From Sphingomonas morindae (lineage in GTDB: Bacteria; Pseudomonadota; Alphaproteobacteria; Sphingomonadales; Sphingomonadaceae): DNA of 64,000 bases. Within the stretch, counting starts at the first letter, position 1. The number at the start of each line of letters is the position of its first letter. Both the position numbers and the translations under genes were made by a program. The stretch covers positions 434,001 through 498,000 of the forward strand of contig NZ_CP084931.1 of NCBI RefSeq assembly GCF_023822065.1, read 5' to 3'. The notes under the pieces are model-generated. The model was not told the DNA's origin, did not search any database, and saw only the letters and a program-made list of their open reading frames with translations. This document shows, piece after piece, positions 49,685-56,831 of this stretch.

Positions 49685-52543
49685 TCAAATTCGCGCCCGG
49701 ACGCCGAAGAAGAAGGCGCGGCCCGTATATTCGTAGAAAGCCGGCACATTCTTGTAGGTGGAATAGCGTCGAATCGCTTGGTCGAGAAGATTCGAGCCCT
49801 GCGCATAGATGGTGAGCTGCGGCAGGATGTCGTAGGAAATACTCGCGGCCAGCTCGTGATAGGGATCCTGCTTGATCGCCAGGGTATCGATATAGCTATA
49901 TTGCGACGAGGTGAACTTGCCCTGATATTGGTAGGATACCGAGGCATTGATGCCGTGCTTCTCGTAGAAGATCTTGGCATTGGCCGAGAAGGGCACGGCA
50001 TCCTGCAGCGCGGTGGTGGGCCGCCCCTCGCGCTTGGCGCGGCTGTGGTTGAAGGTGGCGTTGGCCTGGATGCCGAGGCCGTTATCCAGAAAATATTGGC
50101 CGCCCGCCTCGACACCATAGACCTTGGCGCTGTCGCCATTGACATAGGTGAGTTCGGTGAAGGGGAAGCTCGCCGGGGCGCCGGCCACCTGGTCGGTCGG
50201 CACCAGCGTGAAGGGCACCGCGCGCGTCGTGACGAAGTTGGTGAGATGCTTGTAGAAGCCCGCCAGGGTCAGGGCGAGGCGCGTAGTCGGGTAATATTCG
50301 AGCGAAATGTCCGCCTGGTCGGCCGAGACGGGCTTGAGATTGGGGTTGCCCGCATCGGTGACGACCGGCGTGTTGGACTGGGCGGCCGAATAATCCTTGG
50401 CCGAGGAGAGCTGGCCAAAGGTGGGACGGGACAGCGCCTTGGACGCCGCCAGCCGCACCCGCAGGCCATCCGCCAGATCATAGGAGAAATTGGCGGAGGG
50501 GAGGAAGCGCTTGTAGTCGCCGCCGCCGGTGATCGGCGCGATCGGGTTGAACACGACATTGGCGGTGCCGACGCCGATCACCTGATAGCTGCGCACCGTC
50601 GCGCCATAGCCGAGCGAGCCGACCGAGGTGTTGACGTAGCGCACGCCGATATCGCCCTTCCACCGGCTGCCGCCGAAATTGAACTGGGCATAGGCGTTCC
50701 AGGTCCGCTCGCGGATCGCGTAAGAGGCGAGCAGATCGGGCACCACCTGCTGCGCGGCATAGCCGGTGGGATAGGGCGCGCCAGTATTGGGGTTGAGCAC
50801 GTTCGGATTATTCTCGGCCGCCGAGAGCGAGGCGAGATAGGTGTTGATATCGAAGGTGGGGATGGCGCGCGGGAAATTGCCCGAGAGGCGCGGCAGGATG
50901 TTGTCGTACACCGGCGACTGCACGACATTGGCGCCGATCTGCCCGAAGGAGAAGGGATAGCCGGCGAAATTCTCGGCCGTCGTATATTGGTTGTCGATCA
51001 CGTCGACATCCTTGCGGCGGTGCGTGAAGGCGCCGCCGAAGCTGATCGAGCGCAGCGGCCCGAGATCGGCATCGTATTTCAGATCCAGCTTGGCGCCGCG
51101 CGTCTTGTCCGAGATGTTCTGGCCTTGGATGCCGATATAATGGGCGCGCAGATCATCATTGCCGGCCTGGTCGAGCCCGCGATCGGTGACGGTGCCATCG
51201 GCATTGGGGATGGTGATGGAGAGATCCGGCAGACCGCCGTCGCGCGTTGCCACCACCGCGCGCGAGCCCGGAATGCCCGCCACCACGAAGCGGTTCTGGC
51301 CGCCGGTATCGTTCACGGCGCGGCCGAAATAGGCATCGGCCGAGACTTTGAGCCGCGACGCGGGCGTCCAGTCGATATGGCCGCCCAGCTGATAGGTGAT
51401 CGAGTTGCGCGGCTCGTCGGTAGCGAGAATGTCCACCGTGGCGGGCTGCACCGCGTAATTGGTGACGACCTTGTTCTGATCGACCTGGATATTGTTCAGA
51501 TCCCAGCGCACACTGCCATCATCGGCCAGCGGCGTGAGCCCCACCGAGACGCGGTGGTTGTGCTCGGTGTCGGTATAGTTGCTGTAGATGCCGTCGAGCC
51601 GGAACTCGAAATTGCTGGACGGCTTCCACTGATAGGCGGCCGATCCGCCCCAGCGTGTGCGCTCGCCCACGACATAGCCGACGCTGTAGAAATAGGGCAC
51701 GATCACGCCGCCGCTCGGCCTCGAGACGATCGACCGCGACCCATCGGCGGCGGTGGCGATGTCGAAAGTGTCGGTGCTCGAATATTCGCCGAGATTGTCG
51801 GTGCGGAACTTGTAGCGGTTATAGGTGCCCGACACGAGGAAACCCATCGTATCGTTGGCGAAGGTGGTGCTGACCACGCCCGAGACCTTGATCCCGCCCT
51901 TCTCCGCGAACTGGTTATACTGGCCCTCGACCGCGCCGGCGGCGTGGAAGCCCTTGTGATCGAAGGGCCGCGCCGTGCGCAGATCGATATTGCCGCCGAT
52001 GCTGCCTTCCAGCTGCGAGGCCTGCGCCGCCTTCTGGATCTCGGCGCCCGAAATCACTTCGGAGGGCAGCACGTCGAAGGCGAAGGCGCGGTCCGGGCCG
52101 TCGGTGGGGAGGATGCGGCCGTTGAGCGTGGTGAGCGCGAAATCCTCGCCCAGGCCGCGCACGGTGACGCTGCGCCCCTCGCCGCGCCCGTCGCGGCCCA
52201 CGGTCACGCCCGGGATGTTGGCGAGCGCCTCGGCGACGTTGCGATTGGGAAACTTGCCGAGTTCCTCGGCCGAGATGGCATCGACGATGGTGGTCGCATC
52301 GCGCTTGGTGTCGATCGAGCGCAGCAGGCTGCCGCGCACGCCGCGCACCACGATGGCGCCCTGATCGCCGCTGATCTCCGCCGGATCGCCGCTCTGGCCC
52401 GGACCGGACTGGACCGGCGTGCCGGGATTGGGCTGGTCGGTGGGCGATACGGCGGTCTGCGCCCCCGCGGCGCCGCCGGCCGCAAGCGCCGCGAGGCTGA
52501 TCCCCGCCCAAGCCGCCTGCCGAAACCGATTCAATCCGAGCAT
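49685..52543 (-). CDS. TonB-dependent receptor of the galactoside cluster (TonB-Xanth-Caul type)
   Basis: A 952-aa outer-membrane receptor of the large Xanthomonas/Caulobacter subgroup. Signal peptide 1-28 (WAGISLAALAAGGAAGA); plug begins GAIVVRGVRGSLLRSIDTKRD and continues ELGKFPNRNVAEALANIPGV, VRGLGEDFALTTLNGR and EVISGAEIQKAAQASQLEGSIGG, all hallmark strings of this group. Barrel ends FFFGVRARI. It is divergent from the GH27 gene, sharing a 324-base promoter region with TTTCGTTT-type repeats that recur in the cluster, so it most likely imports the glycan handled by these enzymes. Start ATG 52543. Confidence 0.93.
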   Translation of the reverse strand: MLGLNRFRQAAWAGISLAALAAGGAAGAQTAVSPTDQPNPGTPVQSGPGQSGDPAEISGDQGAIVVRGVRGSLLRSIDTKRDATTIVDAISAEELGKFPNRNVAEALANIPGVTVGRDGRGEGRSVTVRGLGEDFALTTLNGRILPTDGPDRAFAFDVLPSEVISGAEIQKAAQASQLEGSIGGNIDLRTARPFDHKGFHAAGAVEGQYNQFAEKGGIKVSGVVSTTFANDTMGFLVSGTYNRYKFRTDNLGEYSSTDTFDIATAADGSRSIVSRPSGGVIVPYFYSVGYVVGERTRWGGSAAYQWKPSSNFEFRLDGIYSNYTDTEHNHRVSVGLTPLADDGSVRWDLNNIQVDQNKVVTNYAVQPATVDILATDEPRNSITYQLGGHIDWTPASRLKVSADAYFGRAVNDTGGQNRFVVAGIPGSRAVVATRDGGLPDLSITIPNADGTVTDRGLDQAGNDDLRAHYIGIQGQNISDKTRGAKLDLKYDADLGPLRSISFGGAFTHRRKDVDVIDNQYTTAENFAGYPFSFGQIGANVVQSPVYDNILPRLSGNFPRAIPTFDINTYLASLSAAENNPNVLNPNTGAPYPTGYAAQQVVPDLLASYAIRERTWNAYAQFNFGGSRWKGDIGVRYVNTSVGSLGYGATVRSYQVIGVGTANVVFNPIAPITGGGDYKRFLPSANFSYDLADGLRVRLAASKALSRPTFGQLSSAKDYSAAQSNTPVVTDAGNPNLKPVSADQADISLEYYPTTRLALTLAGFYKHLTNFVTTRAVPFTLVPTDQVAGAPASFPFTELTYVNGDSAKVYGVEAGGQYFLDNGLGIQANATFNHSRAKREGRPTTALQDAVPFSANAKIFYEKHGINASVSYQYQGKFTSSQYSYIDTLAIKQDPYHELAASISYDILPQLTIYAQGSNLLDQAIRRYSTYKNVPAFYEYTGRAFFFGVRARI

Positions 52544-52643
52544 CGCCCGCCTCCCTTGTTGCCGAATCTTAGGTCGTGACGCGATCTGCGCGCGCTTTAT
52601 TGCGCTTTGCTAACTTTAGCGTCACGCCATTGTCAAACGTTTA

Positions 52644-52658
52644 GAAACGAAAGTTTCG
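52644..52658. promoter_or_regulatory. GAAACGAAA / CGAAAGTTTCG repeat in the TBDR-GH27 divergent region
   Basis: GAAACGAAA (52644-52652) overlaps the palindrome CGAAA-G-TTTCG (52648-52658), about 100 bases upstream of the TBDR start. The same short word occurs at other promoters of the cluster. Candidate site for the DeoR-family regulator encoded at 54805-55578. Confidence 0.5.
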
Positions 52659-52783
52659 CGGACGCTGCAAAATCTTGTCACACGGGCCGCACCGTGGCCT
52701 TTGCGCCACGCAGAAGCCTCGGCGCGCGTCGAAAAAACAGAGCGTCGCGGCACGCCGCTGGGGCAGGACGGAGACAGCCGGCA

Positions 52784-52794
52784 AGTTTCGTTTT
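52784..52794 (+). promoter_or_regulatory. AGTTTCGTTTT site upstream of GH27
   Basis: The 11-mer AGTTTCGTTTT lies 73 bases before the GH27 start and is identical to 59871-59881 upstream of agaZ, in the same orientation relative to the gene. In very GC-rich DNA such a T-rich word is rare, which favours a shared operator. Candidate DeoR-family (AgaR-like) site. Confidence 0.5.
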
Positions 52795-52867
52795 CCTTCT
52801 ACCTCGGTTGACGCGCCCGCCGGGATGCGCGACGCTGCCGCCCTTTCCGCCGGTGCAGGAGCCCGTC

Positions 52868-54700
52868 ATGCCGATCCGATCCGCCCTCCTCGCCGGCCTT
52901 GCCCTCGCGGCGGCGCTCGCCGCGCCCGCGCGCGCCGCACCGGATCCGCTCGCGCCGACCGGCCGGATCGACGCGCCGCCCGCCGCGGCCTCCCCCACGC
53001 CGCCCATGGGCTGGAACCCGTGGAACGCCTTCCGCACCGATGTCGACGAGGCGAAGATCCGCAGCTCGGCCGAGGCGCTGGTGCGCACCGGCCTTGCCGC
53101 CAAGGGCTATCGCTTCGTCAATATCGACGATGGCTGGGTGTTGCGGCGGCTGGCCGATGGCCGGCTGCAAATCCGCACCAGCATGTTCCCCTCCGCTGCC
53201 ACCGCGCCCGCCGCCACCGGCAGCTTCCGCCCCTTTGTCGGCTATATTCACCGGCTCGGGCTCAAGGCCGGCCTCTATACCGATATCGGGCGCAACACCT
53301 GCGCGCAGCGCTGGGACAATAACAAGAGCCCCAATCATCCGATCGGCAGCGTCGCCGAGCGCGAGGTCGGCAGCTATGGCCATGCCGCGGCGGACATGCG
53401 CACCATCTTCGCCGATTGGGGCTTCGACTATATCAAGATCGATGCCTGCGGCGTCGCCGATTACGGCGCCGATTCTCCCGTGGTGCGCGACGGCAGCTAT
53501 CGCGCCTTTCCGCCGCTGATCCGGCGCGGCGACGTGCCCGGCTCCGATCCGGCCGAGGTGGAGCGCCTCTATGCCGATCTGGGCGCGGCGATCCGCCGCT
53601 GGGGCGGCCCGAACGCGGTCTATTCCATCTGCGACTGGGGCGAGGCGGATGCCGCCGCCTGGGCGCCCAGGCACGGCAATCTGTGGCGCACCAGCCCCGA
53701 TATCGAGTTCAGCTGGGCCAGCATGCTCGCCAATATGGACAGCGCGCTGGATGGCGCGCTCTATGCCGGACCGGGCCATTGGAACGATCCCGACATGCTC
53801 GCGATCGGCCATGCGCCGTTCGATGCCGCGCATCTCACCGAGGCGCGCGCGCATTTCACCATGTGGGCGATCATGGCCGCGCCGCTGCTGCTGGGCTTCG
53901 ATCTGCGCCATGCCCCGCCGGCGCTGCTCGATCTGGTGGGCAATGCCGAGGTGATCGCGGTGGATCAGGATGCCGCCGGCAACCAGGGCGTGCCCTATCG
54001 CAGCGGCGCCACGCTGGCGGTGGTGAAAAGGCTCGCCGCGCCGGGCGCGCGCGCGGTGGCGCTGCTCAACCGATCGGACCGGCCGGCGCTGGCGCGGGTC
54101 GATTGGCGCCAGCTCGGCCTCGCGCCCGGCAGCACGGCGCGGGTGCGCGATCTCTGGGCGCGGCGCGATCGGACGCCGGCGCGCGACGCCATCGCGCTCC
54201 GCCTGCCGCCGCACGGCGCGGCGCTACTGCGCGTAACCGGACGACCGGCGCCGGGATCGGACGCCTATCTCGATGCCATGCCCGCGCGCGTCACCGTGGC
54301 GGCGGACGGGCTGAGCCGGCAGACCGCGCTGCCGCTGGGCCGCTTCGCCGCGCGGATCGGGATGACGCCGGACGACGCGCCGCTTCCCCCCGGCCCCGAC
54401 GGCGCCGCCCATGGCATCGGCCTGTTCGCCAATTCGCGGCTCGCGCTCCGCGCCGAGGGCGGGTTCGGGCGCTTCGTCGCCACGCCGCTGGTGCGACCGG
54501 GCGGTGGTGCCGTTACCTTTCGCATCTATGCCGATCGCCGGCTGGTGGCCGAGCGCCGCATCGCTCCCGGTGCGCCCGCGCCCGCGCTTGAGGCGGCGAT
54601 CGGCGGCGCCAAGGTGGTCGAGCTGGTCGCGGCGGCGGATGCGCCGGGCGATGGCCGGCCGCCGATGGTCGGCTGGGTCGGCGCGCGGCTGCTGCGCTGA
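52868..54700 (+). CDS. Secreted GH27 alpha-galactosidase / alpha-N-acetylgalactosaminidase with C-terminal NPCBM-like domain
   Basis: A 610-aa retaining alpha-glycosidase. Signal peptide 1-23 (LALAAALAAPARA). The GH27 barrel shows PPMGWNPWNAF, the substrate-binding DDGW (87-90), the nucleophile D192 in YIKIDACG, and the acid/base D278 in RTSPDIEFSW. At the position that is Glu in alpha-galactosidases (CEW) and Ser in alpha-N-acetylgalactosaminidases (CSW), this protein has Asp (CDW, about 255-257), so specificity is not clear. The last 150 residues resemble an NPCBM galactose-binding domain. ATG 52868 follows CAGGAGC. Divergent from the cluster's TBDR. Confidence 0.9.
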   Translation: MPIRSALLAGLALAAALAAPARAAPDPLAPTGRIDAPPAAASPTPPMGWNPWNAFRTDVDEAKIRSSAEALVRTGLAAKGYRFVNIDDGWVLRRLADGRLQIRTSMFPSAATAPAATGSFRPFVGYIHRLGLKAGLYTDIGRNTCAQRWDNNKSPNHPIGSVAEREVGSYGHAAADMRTIFADWGFDYIKIDACGVADYGADSPVVRDGSYRAFPPLIRRGDVPGSDPAEVERLYADLGAAIRRWGGPNAVYSICDWGEADAAAWAPRHGNLWRTSPDIEFSWASMLANMDSALDGALYAGPGHWNDPDMLAIGHAPFDAAHLTEARAHFTMWAIMAAPLLLGFDLRHAPPALLDLVGNAEVIAVDQDAAGNQGVPYRSGATLAVVKRLAAPGARAVALLNRSDRPALARVDWRQLGLAPGSTARVRDLWARRDRTPARDAIALRLPPHGAALLRVTGRPAPGSDAYLDAMPARVTVAADGLSRQTALPLGRFAARIGMTPDDAPLPPGPDGAAHGIGLFANSRLALRAEGGFGRFVATPLVRPGGGAVTFRIYADRRLVAERRIAPGAPAPALEAAIGGAKVVELVAAADAPGDGRPPMVGWVGARLLR

Positions 54701-54756
54701 TCCGGCGCGCGCGACGAGGGAAAGATATCGAAATATCGGCGCGATTGAAGCGCCGA

Positions 54757-54780
54757 CGGCGGGCTGATATCAGCCCGCCG
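54757..54780. promoter_or_regulatory. Perfect 24-bp palindrome before the DeoR-family gene
   Basis: CGGCGGGCTGAT followed directly by its exact reverse complement ATCAGCCCGCCG, ending 24 bases before the regulator's start and 57 bases after the GH27 stop. It may be an autoregulatory operator, or a GC-rich terminator hairpin of the GH27 transcript; no T-run follows. The adjoining sequence also has GATATCGAAATATCGG (54725-54739 region), a further dyad. Confidence 0.6.
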
Positions 54781-54804
54781 GTTGATCCGGGGAAAGATGG
54801 CCGC

Positions 54805-55578
54805 ATGGCGCGCGATACCAGTGAGAGGCGGCAGCAGATCAGTTCGCTGGTGCGCGAGCGCGGGAGCGTGCAGGTCGCGCCGCTCGCCCAGCGCTTCGGC
54901 GTCTCGATGCAGACCATCCGAAAGGATCTGCGCTTCCTCGCGCTGCGCGGCGTGATGGAGCGCTCCTATGGCGGGGCGATCAGCGCGGACGCGGTGAATG
55001 TCACCACCGAGCTTGCGGTCGAAACCAAACGCTCCAGCCATGCCGACGAAAAGGCGCGCATCGGCCGGCGCGCCGCCGCCATGGTGCGGCCCGGCGAGTC
55101 GGTGGTGCTCGATTCCGGCACCACCACGCTGCAGATCGCGCGCTTCCTGCCCGATGACGAGGACATCACCGTCCTCACCAACGATATCGACATCCTCTCG
55201 GTGCTCGCCGCCAAGGAGCGGCTGACGATCGTGATGCTGGGCGGGATGCTGCGCCGGAAGAACCGCGCCTTCTACGGCGCCCAGACGGTGGCCGCGCTCG
55301 ACGATCTGCGCGTCGACAAGCTGTTCCTGGGCGTCGACGGCTTCGATATCGAGCGGGGCATCACCACCCATTTCGAGCCCGAGGCGATGCTCAACCGGAA
55401 GATGGTGGAAGCCGCCAGCCAGGTGATCGCGGTGACCGACGGCTCCAAATTCGGCCGCGTCTGCCTGCACCGCATCATCGATATCGAGGATATCCACGAT
55501 CTGGTGACGGACGGCACCGTGCCGGCGGATATCGGCGCGGCGGCGGGGCGGCTGGGCTTCCGCATCCACGCCGCCTAA
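54805..55578 (+). CDS. DeoR-family sugar-phosphate-responsive repressor (AgaR-like)
   Basis: A 257-aa regulator with the normal DeoR architecture: winged helix at about 7-60 (RRQQISSLVRERGSVQVAPLA, QRFGVSMQTIRKDLRFLALRG) and a DeoRC effector domain starting VVLDSGTTTLQIARFL and containing FLGVDGFDIERGITT, the phosphosugar-sensing part. ATG 54805 gives the family length and follows GGGGAAAG; an in-frame ATG 60 bases earlier would include the palindrome. Members of this family repress sugar-utilisation genes and are released by pathway phosphosugars; here galactosamine- or tagatose-6-phosphate is the natural candidate (inference from agaZ/agaS). Likely recognises the TTTCGTTT repeats in the cluster. 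Confidence 0.9.
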   Translation: MARDTSERRQQISSLVRERGSVQVAPLAQRFGVSMQTIRKDLRFLALRGVMERSYGGAISADAVNVTTELAVETKRSSHADEKARIGRRAAAMVRPGESVVLDSGTTTLQIARFLPDDEDITVLTNDIDILSVLAAKERLTIVMLGGMLRRKNRAFYGAQTVAALDDLRVDKLFLGVDGFDIERGITTHFEPEAMLNRKMVEAASQVIAVTDGSKFGRVCLHRIIDIEDIHDLVTDGTVPADIGAAAGRLGFRIHAA

Positions 55579-55590
55579 CCGCCGCCCGCC

Positions 55591-56697
55591 TCACCCGCCG
55601 AGGTGGAAGAAGCGGCGGGCGTTCCGATAATAGATCTTGTCGATCACCGGCCGGGGCAGCGCGAGCCCCGGCGCATCGGCGCGGATCGCGCCGACATGCT
55701 GGCTGAGCGGCGTCGCCAGGTAGCGCCAGTCGGACCGCCAGGTGCGATCCGCCTCGCCCGCGAAATCGTTCGTGGCGGGCGGGTTCTGCGCACGGGCATG
55801 CGGATCGGGCGGGCTGTCGGTGAGGTCGGTGCCGTACATCAGCCGGTCCTGATAGCGCAGGAAGAAGGCGCGCACCTTGGCGCGGTTCGCGTTGGACTGG
55901 ACCTGCACCTGCGTCATGCGCGCGGCGAGATCGACCACGGCATTGGGATAGCGATCGAGAAAGCGCGCGAGTTCGTCGACGCTCCATTCCAGGCTCGCCA
56001 TATGCGCGCCGTCGAACGCCAATTTGGGATGCCGGGCGACGAAGCGATCGCGCGCCGCCATCAGCTGCTCGTAGCGCGGCTCATTCGGGTGCTTGTACAT
56101 GTAATATTCGGGGTGATCGCGAAAATAGGTGCGGTCATTGTCGGTCGTCATCTGGTCGAGCGGCAGCCAGCAATTTTTCGGCTCGCCCTGGTGCGCGATC
56201 AGCGGCACGCCGCGCTGCTGCAGATGCGCCATGATCGGATCGAAGCGCGGATCGTCGAGGAACACGCGCTTGCCCGCCGTGTCGCGCGCGATCATGCCGA
56301 TATTCTTCCACACTTTCACTGCCACCGCGCCATGGGCGAGGCCGGCATCGACCTGGCGCTCGGCGCGCGCGGTCCAATCGGGCGCGCCGAAGCCGTGCAT
56401 CGAGAAGGTGGTGGCGAAGTGGAAGCGGTTCGGCGCCGCCGCGTGCATCTTATAGGCGATCGCCGCCTGCACCGGCAGCGGCGGGAAATCGGGATAGTCG
56501 ACATTGATCGACAGCAGCTCGAAGCCGTCCTTGGTGGCGATGCGGAGGAAATCGGGCGCGTCGCGATTGGCGTGCACATGCGCGTCGAGCTTGGGCACGC
56601 GCGTGAAATCGGCCTCGGAATAGCCGGGCGGCGCGGCGCGCGCGCCGATCAGCAGCGTCGCCAGCGTCAGCGGCAGCAAGGTCCGGATCGCACGCAT
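55591..56697 (-). CDS. Secreted metal-dependent amidohydrolase (PF04909 type)
   Basis: A 368-aa TIM-barrel hydrolase of the amidohydrolase_2 group, exported by a signal peptide at 1-21 (TLLPLTLATLLIGARA). Metal-binding HVH at 40-42 (KLDAHVHAN), a strand-5 histidine in PLIAHQGEP, and a catalytic aspartate in YGTDLTD are visible. It is not the NagA/AgaA deacetylase family by motif, so a role in removing N-acetyl groups would be speculative; lactonase or decarboxylase activity is equally possible. Convergent with the DeoR gene (12 bases apart), and its 5' region holds GAAACGTAACGAAAC, placing it under the same presumed regulator. ATG 56697 follows GGAGAGA. Confidence 0.8.
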   Translation of the reverse strand: MRAIRTLLPLTLATLLIGARAAPPGYSEADFTRVPKLDAHVHANRDAPDFLRIATKDGFELLSINVDYPDFPPLPVQAAIAYKMHAAAPNRFHFATTFSMHGFGAPDWTARAERQVDAGLAHGAVAVKVWKNIGMIARDTAGKRVFLDDPRFDPIMAHLQQRGVPLIAHQGEPKNCWLPLDQMTTDNDRTYFRDHPEYYMYKHPNEPRYEQLMAARDRFVARHPKLAFDGAHMASLEWSVDELARFLDRYPNAVVDLAARMTQVQVQSNANRAKVRAFFLRYQDRLMYGTDLTDSPPDPHARAQNPPATNDFAGEADRTWRSDWRYLATPLSQHVGAIRADAPGLALPRPVIDKIYYRNARRFFHLGG

Positions 56698-56711
56698 ATC
56701 TCTCTCCAACA

Positions 56712-56753
56712 GAAACGTAACGAAACTCAGTCTATGTTGCGTTTTGGTTTGCG
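56712..56753. promoter_or_regulatory. GAAAC / TTGCGTTTTGG repeats between amidohydrolase and GH36-like genes
   Basis: GAAACGTAACGAAAC at 56712-56726 (two GAAAC half-sites, spaced 10 bases apart) and TTGCGTTTTGGTTTGCG at 56737-56753 lie in a divergent promoter of 134 bases. They share the TTTCGTT/CGTTTT words with the sites at 52644, 52784 and 59871, as expected for operators of one regulator. Confidence 0.45.
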
Positions 56754-56831
56754 CAAGCCCGAAGCTTGGTGCACATCCGCAGCAAGGCCGGCGATCCACT
56801 GCACCGGCATCTGTCCTGGAGAGGCATGTTC

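Noticed and set aside
56766-56831. Upstream start for the GH36-like protein at 56766
   Set aside because: It would place the twin-arginine signal 30 residues from the N-terminus and overlap the operator-like repeat region; the ribosome site points to 56832.
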